This document shows, one piece after another, positions 1 to 9,479 of a stretch of 64,000 nt of DNA; position 1 is the first letter of the stretch; every line of letters starts with the position of its first letter. The notes below the pieces were generated by a model that made no database searches, was not told where the DNA came from, and saw only the letters and a program-made list of their open reading frames with translations. Source of the DNA: Chionoecetes opilio (lineage: Eukaryota > Arthropoda > Malacostraca > Decapoda > Majidae); NCBI GenBank assembly GCA_016584305.1, contig JACEEZ010018108.1:1-64000 (forward strand). The letters run 5' to 3'. A program made the translations under genes and the position numbers.

Positions 1-818
1 CCCAAATTTTGCAGATGAAAAAACGAAATTTAGGCCGGTAAGCATATACTAGAGAAAACTGCGAACTCATACAAAGTGATCTCGACAAACTATCAGACTG
101 GAGTGATAAATGGCTATTAAAATTCAATTCCGATAAATGTAAAGTTATGCATATAGGCAACGATAACCTCAAATATAACTATCAAATGCAAAATAAATCG
201 TTAACTGAAGTACAGCAGGAAAGGGATCTAGGTGTCATCATCAGTAATGATCTAAAAACCAGTCCGCATTGCCTAGCTGCCAGTAAAAAGGCGCATATGA
301 TGTTGGGCTTTATTAAACGCAACTTTGAACACAAAACTCCGAAAGTAATGACACAATTATACCCGTCCTTGGTTAGGCCGCACTTGGAATATGCCGTTCA
401 ATTCTGGTCGCCCTGTTTCGTAAAAGATCAAGCAAAATTGGAATCAGTGAAAAGAAGATTAACCAAACAAATTCCATCTCTGCGAAATTCATCTTATGAA
501 GAGAGACTGCGTAAACTTAATATGTTTTCCTTAAAGGATCGTAGACTCCGTGGGGACCTGATAGAAACCTTTAAGTTCCAAAAAGGATTTGATGCCATTA
601 ATCAAGAGAACCTATTCGAGCTTTCAACGCAAGTGACAACAAGAAATAATGGTTTAAAACTAAACGGTCAACGTTGCATCACTGATCTCCGTAAAAAAAA
701 GTTCAATGTGAGAGTCGTTGATCGATGGAAAAAGTTACCAGCAAATGTTGTCGAAGCCAGCACAATAACTACATTTAAAAACAGGCTTGATGCGCACTGT
801 AAAGTAAATGAGTATTGA
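1..818 (+). pseudogene. Non-LTR retrotransposon (LINE) reverse transcriptase, C-terminal fragment
   Basis: The open frame from 147 to 818 continues upstream through codons starting near 51. Before that a +1 shift separates a decayed RT catalytic box at 8-19 that reads FADE in place of FADD. Downstream are blocks typical of the region after the RT fingers and palm in CR1/Jockey-like LINEs: RDLGVIIS, then LVRPHLEYAVQFWSP, then RRLTKQIPSLRNSSYEERL. The fragment ends at a stop at 818 and is cut by the window edge. It is related to, but clearly different from, the LINE copies at 14.5 kb and 27.3 kb. It is a dead fragment: no endonuclease domain, broken frame and damaged catalytic motif. The assignment to LINE is firm; the clade is less sure. 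Confidence 0.85.
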
Positions 819-1450
819 TAGTGCCCTGCGAATTCATATTTAGTCCTCCGGATCGATTAGTTGTAGTGATAGTGGTAGTTGTAGTTAGTATATTTCATAC
901 CCTATCTTTTTGCACTACGAAACATCCATGTTCCTATCTTCTTTAGGGACATGGTATCATTTTCCAACTGTTTTCTTTCAAGTAGTTGATAGTTAGTAGT
1001 ATGTAGTTTCAGCAGATACCCTCGTCATGGACCAATAGGTCTCCTGGTGTCTGTTATTCCTATGTAATCCTATGTAATCCTCCTGTTAAAGTCCCTCCTG
1101 GTCCCTCTATCCCACTTTTTCCTCTCCTTTATCTATTCCTCCTCCTCCATGTCTGCCCCTTCCGTTCACCTCTTCCCTTCTTTCCCTCCATTCCTCCTCA
1201 TCCCTCCATCCCTTTCTTAAGCCTCAAACTCTATTCGTTATACCTAAACTTCACCAACAGTACTCAATCAAGATCACTTGCATTCCCTTTATCGTCATCT
1301 TGCACCTCACTTTTCTCTCCATCTCTTAACACACCTTCCCCCTCCCACACAAATACCTCCCATCCCTTATCTCCACACCATATTCTTCTCCTCCTCGTCC
1401 TCCTCCTGCACTTCGTTGATTTAAGGAGGAAACTATCGTCTTTAAAGGTA
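819..1450. other. Intergenic, pyrimidine-rich tract; no gene seen
   Basis: No supported coding sequence. From about 1075 to 1245 the plus strand is C/T-rich, with repeated short TCC and CCTCCT blocks and a near-duplicated TCCTATGTAA pair at about 1058-1080. Minus-strand ORFs here are low-complexity shadows. Confidence 0.6.
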
Positions 1451-1452
1451 GT

Positions 1453-2166
1453 AAAAACCCAGGAGCAAAGCAAACCTTGTTTTGTTCAATGCCTCAAAAA
1501 CCCAATTTCTTCACCTAACTACTCGACAAAACCTACCAGATAACTATCCCCTCTTCTTCAATGACACTCAACTGTCTCCTTCTTCTACAATGAACATTCT
1601 AGGACTATCCTTTACAAAAAATCTGAACTGGAAATCTCACATCTCATCTCTTGCTAAAACAGCTTCTAAGAAGTTAGGTGTCCTGTGGCGTCTGCGTCCT
1701 TTTTTTTTCTCCCTCCCAATTGCTTGCTCTCTACAGGGGCCTTATCCGCCCATGTATGGAGTATGTCTCACATGTTTGAGGAGGATCCACTCATACAACT
1801 CTCCTAAACAGGGTCGAGTCAAAAGCTTTTCGTCTTATCAACTCCTCTCCTCTGACTGACTGTCTTCAATCTTTAAATCACCGTCGCAATGTTGCTTCTC
1901 TTGCTCTCTTTTACCGTTATTTTCATGCTCATTGCTCTTCTGAACTTGCTAACTGCATGCCTATCCCGCGGCCTCGCTGCACAAGACTTTCTACTCATTC
2001 TCATCCCTATTCTGTCCATCTTCCTAATGCAAGAGTTAATCAGTATCTTTACTCTTTCATCCCTTTCACTGGTAAACTCTGGAACTCTCTTCGAGTTTCT
2101 ATTTTTCCACTTTCCTATAACTTAAATCTTTTCAAAAGAAGAGTAACAAGACACCTCCCGAACTAA
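1453..2166 (+). pseudogene. Second LINE fragment (post-RT region), frameshifted
   Basis: Translation from about 1453 gives FNASKTQFLHLT, then NILGLSFTKNLNWKSHIS and SKKLGVLWRLRPFF, which is the typical post-palm region of Jockey/RTE-type LINEs. The protein then changes frame at least twice (near 1710 and 1860). It finishes in the frame ending at 2166 with LWNSLRVSIFPLSYNLNLF and KRRVTRHLPN, the usual LINE C-terminus (LWNSLP then FKRRV). No catalytic RT boxes or endonuclease lie in this piece. It is a separate family from the element at 1-818. Confidence 0.8.
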
Positions 2167-2280
2167 ATTGGCTCGCCCCTCTTTTTTATTTTATTCTCTT
2201 ACTGTCTTCTTTATAGAGACTGGCAACTAAGCGGGCTTTGTGTTACCCATTTATGTTGTGCCCTTGGCCAGTCCTTTGTG

Positions 2281-2285
2281 ATATA

Positions 2286-2324
<39 letters not shown>
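2281..2324. repeat. (AT)n microsatellite
   Basis: A short A-run followed by about 18 AT dinucleotides. It lies directly beyond the LINE 3' end. Confidence 0.9.
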
Positions 2325-2326
<2 letters not shown>

Positions 2327-2355
2327 TTTATCAAGAGTGGAAATAAGGATGGTAC

Positions 2356-2525
2356 ATTACCCTTCCTCCTCCTTCTCCTCCTCCTCCTCCTCCTCCTCCT
2401 CCTCCTCCTCCTCCTCCTCCTCCTCCTCCTCTTCCTCCTCCTCCTCCTCCTTTTCCTCTCCCTCTTCCTCTTCCTCTTCCTCTTCCTCTTCCTCTTCCTC
2501 CTCCTCTTTCTCTTCCTCTTCCTCT

Positions 2526-2566
<41 letters not shown>

Positions 2567-2600
2567 CCTCCTCTTCCACCTCCTCCTCCTCCTCTACATG
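2356..2600. repeat. Polypyrimidine (TCC)n / (TTCCTC)n tract
   Basis: About 240 nt of TCC and TTCCTC units, almost purely pyrimidine on the plus strand and purine on the minus strand, with potential for triplex formation. It produces Ser-, Arg- and Gly-rich pseudo-ORFs in several frames that should not be called as genes. Confidence 0.95.
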
Positions 2601-3110
2601 AGTTCCCCTTCACCCCCTCTTCCACCTGCACCCCTTCCTCCGTCGCCACCCCCCCTCCACTAGTACCTACATAGGCATAGTTTTAATCCAGCGTCTTACT
2701 CCTGCAGGTGAAAGTTAAGAAGAGGAGGTTCTTATGCGCTTCTAAGAGAGACTTTTATTCGCGTGTAAATAGATAATGTGGTCGTATGTTTTCGCCAAAA
2801 AAAAAAGAGAAAAGAGTAAGAATATGGTATTTGGTTTCGAGGCTAAAAGGAAAGTTTTGATTTTCGTTGCTTATTAAAGAGAAAGGTATTTGTTTGTTTT
2901 TGAAAGAGAGTTCGTGGTTAGTTTTATTGTGTTTAAGGAGAATATTTGTTCGGCTTTTCTCATTCACTTCTTTTGTCCATCCTCTTTAATCATCATCATC
3001 ATCATCAACATTTACGTATTATCATCATTTCTTCTCCTCACACCCTCATGGGCAAGGTGCGGGAGCGCTTGGTCGCCGCCTCGTGGCTGCCCCCCTTCCC
3101 CCCTCCCCTC
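2601..3110. other. AT-rich intergenic sequence with short (ATC)n run
   Basis: No supported gene. There is a small ATC/ATCATC run at about 2988-3010. From about 3050 the composition turns sharply GC-rich, leading into an exon-like block. Confidence 0.5.
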
Positions 3111-3111
3111 A

Positions 3112-3234
3112 CAGGACCCCCTGGCAGAGTGCAGCTTCCCGTCGGTGACAGATGGCGGGAGGTGGTGGCTGCTGCCCCTGCTGGTGGGCAGGGAGGAATG
3201 TCGGGACTGCCTGCAGAGGCAGGTCCAGAAGGCC
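3112..3234 (+). other. Exon-like GC-rich coding segment of unknown identity
   Basis: After a pyrimidine tract and CACAG at about 3112, one frame reads DPLAECSFPSV and then GRWWLLPLLVGREECRDCLQ before a TIR element begins at 3235. The codon-like composition and possible splice acceptor suggest a real exon interrupted by that element. I do not recognise the protein family. The sequence on the other side of the element (4313-4671) is similarly GC-rich and may belong to the same gene. Confidence 0.35.
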
Positions 3235-4312
3235 GGTGTGACGGTACAGAAGCTCCGCCGTGCCGGTGTCGTGTGACCAGCAGACTGTTTATGAGGTGCA
3301 GTCCGCCTTTTTTTACTAACAAAAGAAAACGCGAACTACGCTTACGTGGAGGCGAACATTTTTTCAGTAAATTAATGTAGAGGGCCTAACATGACTTATT
3401 GATCAACAAATGCATGCCCAGGCGTCCTACGACAACATAGCTGGAGATTTACAGGAAGAATTAGCCAAATATAGGAATGAAATAGGCCCTTTACATCAAT
3501 TTACTAAAATAATATTCGCCTCTGCCCATGCGCAGTCCGCGTTTTCTTTTGTTAGTAAACAAAGGCGGACTGCACCTCATAAACAGATTGCTGGTCACAC
3601 GACACCGGATGGTCCAGCGCATGCGCAGAACTCTGTTTTGTAAACAAGCAGACGACGCGTTATATTTGGTCCTGACAGCGCTACATGCAAGATGGATTCT
3701 TACAATATAATGCCGAAATTTGATCAAGAATGGCTGAATTTAAAGTTATGATGGACATAATGCTACACATTAGTCACGGGGAGCCTTCCCAAAGGTTTGA
3801 CAAGCAAATGAAGTACGAATATAAGGAATTTTACCTATAAGAATTACGTGTAGTAAGGAATAAGGTAATGTGGCAAGGAAGGATCACCAGAAAATCTATA
3901 TTTGGGTATATTTTATACTGTATACAGCAAAAGGTTGAAAGTTAACCCAAAATTTGGTTTTTTAAATTCGTGGAAATTGAGGTAGAGTGTCTTCTGTCAC
4001 TCCAGGATAATTCGGAATACGCCATAAAATGCACAATAACTTAATATGTTGATTTAGAAATGGTGAACAGCTTCGTCTTGTACCTATATTGTGCCCTGTT
4101 TTAATAAGACTCAAATTTACTCCATAATATGTAAACTCTGTGCTACGGATCTTCCATAACGGTCGGGCCGTCCATACCGCCCTAGAGCATCGTGCTATTT
4201 GGTCCCAGTGACAGACCGCGTCGTCTGTTTGTTTGGACAGAGTTCTGCGCATGCAGGACTCTGTACATGCTGGACCAACCGGCACGGCGGATCTTCTCTG
4301 TACCGTCACACC
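3235..4312. mobile_element. TIR element (~1.08 kb), probably non-autonomous DNA transposon
   Basis: The ends are inverted: GGTGTGACGGTACAG at 3235 matches the complement of CTGTACCGTCACACC ending at 4312. The arms continue inward through CCGCCGTGCCGG, TGGTCCAGC, GCATGCGCAGAACTCTGT and the CAGACGACGCG region (left arm resumes 3605-3700, right arm about 4170-4300). The interior (3700-4150) is AT-rich without a transposase. The left arm is interrupted by a second foldback element (3267-3604). I could not define a clear target-site duplication for the outer element. Confidence 0.7.
3267..3604. mobile_element. Foldback MITE inside the left arm of the TIR element, CCGG target duplication
   Basis: The 338-bp unit begins TGTCGTGTGACCAGCAGACT and ends with its near-perfect inverted complement. 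Arms of roughly 110 bp face each other around a spacer at about 3390-3480. It is flanked by CCGG at 3263-3266 and 3605-3608. The opposite arm of the outer element (near 4280-4290) has the same surrounding sequence with a single CCGG and no insertion, so the empty site is visible in the same element. No coding capacity. Confidence 0.85.
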
Positions 4313-4671
4313 TGGACCGAGGACAGCGGGACGAGCCTCCCCTACAGGACTCAGCAGCCTAGCAGGAGGTCAAGCACACTGAGGTGGGAGACGTGCTGGT
4401 GAAGGCTGAAGAGCAGGTCCTTCCCCTGCAGGAGGCAGACCCCATAAGTAACCAAACTCTTCAGGAGTCGCACATTTCACCCGACGCAGGGGAGGACGAG
4501 GAGGCCAACCGCCTGGTGCGGCGAGGCGTCCTGTGCCCCCACGGTTCATGGATCGGGTGGGTGGCGGGCGCGGTCTTCCAGGATGCAGCACGACGCAAGC
4601 TGCACATCAAGGGCGCCAAGACCAACGTGCTGGAGTGTTACGTCACCGTCGAGATCTTTGTTCGCGGAGGA
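4313..4671 (+). other. Exon-like GC-rich coding segment of unknown identity
   Basis: An open frame from 4384, preceded by an in-frame TAG at 4360, reads VGDVLVKAEEQVLPLQEAD, then VRRGVLCPHGSWIGWVAG, then KLHIKGAKTNVLECYVTVEI. GC-rich codon use contrasts with the AT-rich surroundings. Beyond about 4671 the frame runs into AT-rich sequence and looks non-coding. I do not recognise a family. Possibly the partner exon of 3112-3234, separated by the TIR element. Confidence 0.35.
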
Positions 4672-4789
4672 GTTGACAAACAAGTCTACGTAGCTAAGTT
4701 CTCAGCTACCTTTTTTTGTCTCCCAAATTATGATATTTCTCAATTTTTCTCAGTTGAGAATTCCATAGAAAACCTGACAATATGATGGG

Positions 4790-5062
4790 TAACTTTTATA
4801 TGTGTGTGTGTGTCCGTATTTTTATCACGAGTAAAATATGGCATGGGTTTTGTTTTGTTTTGTTTGAAGAATTTCGTCACTTATCGACGCAGCTGAGATG
4901 GATCTCCACTGTAACCAGACAGCTCTCTCTCCTCCTTGGAGGGTGCTACAAAATATAGAGTATGATAAAAGTGACAAAGATTTGACGTGATCTGAAGGAG
5001 GGATGAGGGAAAGGTAGGAGGGAGGGAGGGAGCGGTCGTGGAGTGGGGGGAGTGGGGGATTT
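4790..5062. other. Intergenic sequence before the duplicated array
   Basis: Short (TG)n at about 4802, TTTTG repeats at about 4850, and a G-rich stretch at 5000-5060. No gene seen. Homology with the later array copies begins near 5063. Confidence 0.5.
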
Positions 5063-5856
5063 CTGTATACTTGTACACTGGCGATGCTTTGGGGCTGTTG
5101 TGAGGGAGGGAAGGCTTGTTGGGAGGCTTAATCAATATACTTGAGTCGTCGCAGAATTGGTATCTTTTTCTACTGTCCTTCATGTGTCTTTTCTCCTTCT
5201 AGCACAGTTGACAGGAGAATTGTTAAAGTTTTGTGTGGGAAAGTATGTTAACGCAAGCTTGGGACCTCTACGTTGGTGGGAAGATAAAGGATGGAGGAGG
5301 TTGGAGGGAGAGTAAGTACAGATGATTAATTTGACCTTGGAGTGAACTTGAAACTTCCAGAGTGCGGGGGGGGGGGAGAAGGGGGAGGAAGGAGTTTGGA
5401 GATAAGAGAGAGTGCGTAGAGACGCCCCAGATGGTGTTGGGCTCAACCTTGAGGGCTGTGCACGCCAAGGCCCCAGAATATCCTTTAGGAAAAACTCGTG
5501 AATCCGGATGAACTCTTAAAAGTAAATAATTTCTAAGTTAGGCCAAACCCACCTCTGGTAAGATTCTCATGCAAATCCGTCCGAAACTTTTTGCGTAACT
5601 CTATTAACAAACAATCAGATTGGCAATCAAAGAAACAAACAAACAAAAGATGTCCGAGACAATTGTGCGTCATACTTGTGTTTGGGGAGTCTGTTCGCTG
5701 CGAACGAGGAACCTTTACCTGGCATCAAACATACTCACATACAATGAATGCAATGTTTATTTGCCTCGAGGTGTTTTCTTCCACAATTCCAAGTGGTTAT
5801 CATGAAAGTTTCCTCGGATGGCCCGCTCATTACCACCTTCAAGACAGTCTGTGGAT
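5063..5856 (-). repeat. 3' flank of protease copy 1 (duplicated unit), with poly(A) signal
   Basis: This block begins TTCTGTATACTTGTACACTG and is nearly the same as 26583-27335 and 47719-48526. It is the downstream flank of the minus-strand protease gene. An AATAAA signal on the minus strand (TTTATT at 5757-5762) lies about 95 nt after the stop codon at 5857 and is kept in all three copies. A poly-G run near 5367 also occurs in each copy. Confidence 0.8.
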
Positions 5857-6926
5857 TTAGAAGACTGTGAAAGCGACCTTCTTGATCCAAGGGGAGGGAG
5901 GCGGGTAACGCAGGTTGGCGTACTGGCCGGGGTAGTCCTTGTGGCCGCAGCCGTAGCCACGAGACACGATGCCTGCCAGCACGAAGAGTCCATTGGTGTC
6001 CTGAGACATCAGGGGCCCGCCCGAGTCACCTTGAGGGAGGAGTAACACCAGGGTCAGATTCGTGACCACATGAGGAAGAGAACTGCACTTGAGCTCACCA
6101 GTCAAAACAGATCCTTTGAACACCAATCAGTGAGTCACTGGTGCCGTGAGTGTGGCTTGGCAATTACCTGGCAAGCGTCCCGCCCTCCGTCAGGGTGTCC
6201 GGCACACAGGGTCTCCTGCCCGATGCCCTGAGGCCAAATTTCTGCGTAGTGGGGCAAGTTGGAGTAGCTGGTGTCACACCGGGCCGACCAGAACACTGTC
6301 TTGTTCACCTCCTGCAGGTAGGAGGTGGGTATCCCACCTAATAGAAAACATATGGTTAATTATCATTATTGAGTTACTACTGTCCATCGACGTTACAATA
6401 ATGTGATTGTCAAAATTGTCAACATATGTTTGTACACAAGTACGTGGCCTTGAATGCACCTAATTCAGTGTCACCGTAGCCAGTGAGCGTCGCTTGGTGG
6501 CCTGTGATGCCCACCTCGCTCTCTGCTCCCCACGGCAGACACACTGGGCTGATGAACTCCTGCCAACGTGAATAACAGTACTTTCATCAGTAATGTATGT
6601 GTGCTTGTGTGTGTGTAGCAGAGGTGGGTACTTCCACAAATATTTCCGCAAACCACAACTTCCACAATTGCGGAAGTCCAATTCGTTAGCGGATTTGCGG
6701 ACAGCTAAAAAAAAGTGCTGATTTGCTTTTGCGGATATACTTCCGCAAACACAATATGTCCACAATTTCCAAAGTGACCATTCAAAGTTTGAGCAGGATT
6801 CCTGCGCGGCTGTGCTCGCCGCCCAGGTTGAGTGAAGTACGGCAGGGGACGCTGCTCTCCCGCATCACCATGCGCACAGTTAACAGTGATCATTCCCAGA
6901 CGTAAACAAGAGAGATATCTAGAAGT

Positions 6927-7083
6927 ATAACTTCCCATTCAGATCTTTTGAACTGTGGAATAACCTGGATAAGGGGGTGGTAAATGCCATGAATATGCAC
7001 GTCTCTAAAGTCAAGCTGGATAATAGTAGTTTTGGAGACGGGACAGTACGAGCTTAGTTCTTTTCCTGTAAATCAGACTAAAT
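6927..7083 (+). mobile_element. LINE 3'-end fragment in a protease intron (copy 1)
   Basis: The plus strand reads as a LINE C-terminus (FPF then LWNNLDKGV then SFGDG) and runs into a (CA)n tail. The same fragment occurs at 31785-31945 and 49597-49752 in the same intron, so it predates the gene duplications. Confidence 0.7.
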
Positions 7084-7085
7084 TA

Positions 7086-7105
7086 ACACACACACACGCA
7101 CACGC

Positions 7106-7170
<65 letters not shown>
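7086..7170. repeat. (CA)n microsatellite
   Basis: About 40 CA units adjoining the exon 6 splice donor of copy 1. It appears to have grown from the 3' tail of the LINE fragment at 6927-7083. Confidence 0.95.
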
Positions 7171-7172
<2 letters not shown>

Positions 7173-8409
7173 CACCTGCAAGGGCACCCGTGAAGCCAGC
7201 CTAAGAAGGGCCAGGTCGTGGTAGGCCTCGGGGTAGGTGTAACCATGGTATTATCATTGGGTATTATCATAACCATGGGCATTATCTCGGTCACACCAAA
7301 GTCTTGGTGATCCGCACCGTCGTTGTCGTCCTTGTAGTTGTGTTCACCAAAGGGGCACCCCTTTGGGCTTCCTGCAAAGGGGTGGGTGGTGGTGGGGGAG
7401 GTGTTTGCGCGCTGTGGGGGGTTGCTTTTGTTACTGAAAATTTGAAGCCAATATTCAATGCTCCGTGTGCGTCACTCACTTGTCGAAGAAGCAGTGGAGT
7501 GCAGACAGGACCCAGTGCTCGTTGATCAACACAGCCCCCGAAAATGTGATGGCCTCCCTGCCGCTCACCAACCAGCGCCTGTACAGGAAACACGACACTT
7601 GCTGTTTGGTGCTGCATTTAAAGGAGTGTTGCTGAGTTTGAAATCAACAGAGTTGGTAACTTTTCTTGCCAAGGCCATGCGTTCTCCAATGCCTTCACGC
7701 TTCCTGCAGCATCTTCAGGTAGATCTTCACGATATTCAAAGTTTCGAGTCGCGATGAAATCTTCAAAGAAAGGTAAATCTTCTGGTTCTATATAGATTTT
7801 CCTTTCAGCATCCAGGAAGGTAAATGATGATGTTAACGCATTTCTTGAATTTTTTCCACATTCTGTAGAGCAAAAAAAACGTGTTATGAATTTGATACTA
7901 ATAGTATTGAAGCGAATACTTTGTTTATTCATAAACGTATAACATGGCTTCGGCAATTGTTGTGCTTCGGTTATGACTCACGGAATGTTGGTGGTGGCGG
8001 TGCTATGTCCCTGACGGGCTGGGGGCCGACACCTGTAAGAGAGCGGTGTTAGCGTGACCTTGCCTGCCAGCAATCAGTACACCACGCCATATTCCTCCCC
8101 GCACAGCAGCAAGCTCCTTCTACTTTCAAGCAATTGATTGATGATTGATCTCAATTAGTTTTAGTTTTCTGATTTTCTTCCCTCGCCCCTCCTCCCCTCC
8201 CTTGGCACCAACGTCCCCAACACTCGCGTCACACTCACGCGGAACGGCGGGGCAGCAGACCACGGGAAATATGCCTTGAAAGCCGCACCGGAAGGGCGGG
8301 TTGTGGCGAAAGTCGGGTTTGGTAAATTCACAGTGGCGTATGTCCGTGCACTTGGCCGGCGCCCCTGAGTGCGTAGTGCAGGCGGCCCCCTCCTCCAGCG
8401 TCACGGTAA

Positions 8410-8692
8410 AGGCCGGTTCCCACTAGCCCGCTTGTACGGCCGCCGTACAACAAAAATAAACAGCAATGACGTCACAATGACGTCACAAAAAAGTCTACCG
8501 CACCGCCGTACCGCTGTACGGCTGCTGTACAAAGTTAAAATCAAGTAATCTCTCCCCCTCGGCGGTGTCCGCTCGAGCGGAGGTGCAAACTGTGCCGAGA
8601 TACCACAAATACCACGCAAGCGGTGATGATGGTGACGTCATTGTTGGGCGGTGTACGGCAACGGCGGCCGTAGAAGCGGGCTAGTGGGAACC
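8410..8692. mobile_element. MITE inserted in CLIP exon of copy 1, right end truncated
   Basis: The left end GGCCGGTTCCCACTAGCCCG (from 8411) is matched by the inverted GCGGGCTAGTGGGAACC ending at 8692. Internal GTACGGC motifs and paired TGACGTCA blocks are also inverted. The terminal GGCCT of the right end is missing because the gypsy LTR starts there. Copy 2 shows the uninterrupted exon (around 33360). Confidence 0.8.
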
Positions 8693-9396
8693 TGTGTCGC
8701 CTTATCCGCGTAATCCAGGGATAAGTGAAAGTCCTTAGGAAGCTTCTTGTAGGTTCTTATTTCTTATTCTTCTATAGGAACAGTGGCGTAGCTAATGGGG
8801 GGAGGGGCGGGGGGGGGCTGTTTGAAATCGCCCCCCGAGCCCCATAGAGAGGGGGGCCCCCAAATGCATCACTCAATCAAACAAAACTCCTATGATCCTC
8901 TACAAACTTGACTTAAACTCCTTGGAGTTTGTGTTTAATTTGATCTGTATCTTTTGAGTGCCATCATAGGCTTTATAATTCGGATTAAAAAGAATTGATG
9001 GGCATTGAAAGAAGTCTCAAAGTGTTAAAATGCACCAAAATATGTTCATTTTCTAAAACATTTCCTCGGGAGGGCTCCCGAAACCCCCTAGCTGGTTAGG
9101 CTCACTTCGCTCGCCTCCCTCCCCAAACACCTGTAAACTTAAGAGGGGGCCCCTCCAGGAAGTAAGCCCCCCGGGCCCCCAAATGTCTAGCTACGCCCCT
9201 GTATAGGAATACAGAAGGGGGCACAGCGTAGGAGCCTCAACGTATCTCGATCCTACCTGCTACTCTGCTACTGACGATGGCAGCGAGCTATATTGTCGCT
9301 GCCAGACGTAAAGTCTTACATTGTCGTACGCTATACATACGTAATAATATATAATCCTACGGACATAATAACAGTGGAATATTTCCCTATCCTACA
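8693..9396 (-). repeat. Gypsy 3' LTR (with internal hAT-like insertion)
   Basis: On the minus strand it starts TGTAGGATAGGG, just after the polypurine tract, and ends GGCGACACA, giving the TG...CA form. The native LTR is about 283 bp; the rest is the 421-bp insertion and its target duplication. Confidence 0.85.
8781..9201. mobile_element. hAT-like MITE within the gypsy LTR, 8-bp target duplication
   Basis: Terminal inverted repeats CAGTGGCGTAGCTA and TAGCTACGCCCCTG are flanked by TATAGGAA at 8773-8780 and 9202-9209. An 8-bp TSD with CAG...CTG ends is typical of hAT elements. The other LTR (about 14500) has the related site without insertion. No transposase inside 421 bp. Confidence 0.9.
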
Positions 9397-9413
9397 CCTC
9401 CCTTCCCTCTCAC
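9397..9413 (-). other. Polypurine tract of the gypsy element
   Basis: On the minus strand a purine run, GTGAGAGGGAAGGGAGG, directly precedes the LTR start TGTAGG. This position and composition match a plus-strand priming site. Confidence 0.75.
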
Positions 9414-9479
9414 GCTCGTAGTTTCATTCTCGAGCGGACTCCTTGTTCTGGAGCCTCACAGAGCGACGGGGCACAGGGG

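Larger units (their letters stand above)
5857..8409 (-). pseudogene. CLIP-domain serine protease, copy 1, exons 9 to 2 (decayed)
   Basis: Compared with the intact copy at 29222-33585, the exons are: 9 (5857-6030, GDSGGP serine box), 8 (6168-6337), 7 (6460-6559), 6 (7176-7371, YHDLALLRL aspartate box), 5 (7480-7578, histidine box), 4 (about 7669-7862), 3 (7982-8032) and 2 (8239-8409, CLIP domain with six Cys). Lesions: exon 9 acceptor is CAA instead of CAG; exon 6 has a +1 shift and a 26-nt insertion giving an in-frame stop; exon 5 is 5 nt shorter and loses the Cys of the WFCG block; the exon 4 donor is removed by a ~10-nt deletion; and the YYK before AAGS is changed to a sequence without Lys. 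Exon 2 stops at 8409 where a MITE enters. Its remaining 5' end lies at 16855-16869. Clearly non-functional. Confidence 0.9.

Noticed and set aside
2251..2663. Long Arg-, Gly- and Ser-rich ORFs on both strands
   Set aside because: They are translations of the (TCC)n/(TTCCTC)n tract and have no non-repetitive content.
5818..6406. Plus-strand ORFs over protease exons in each copy (also 29153-29771 and 48488-49076)
   Set aside because: They oppose the real minus-strand exons, which carry the splice sites and catalytic motifs.
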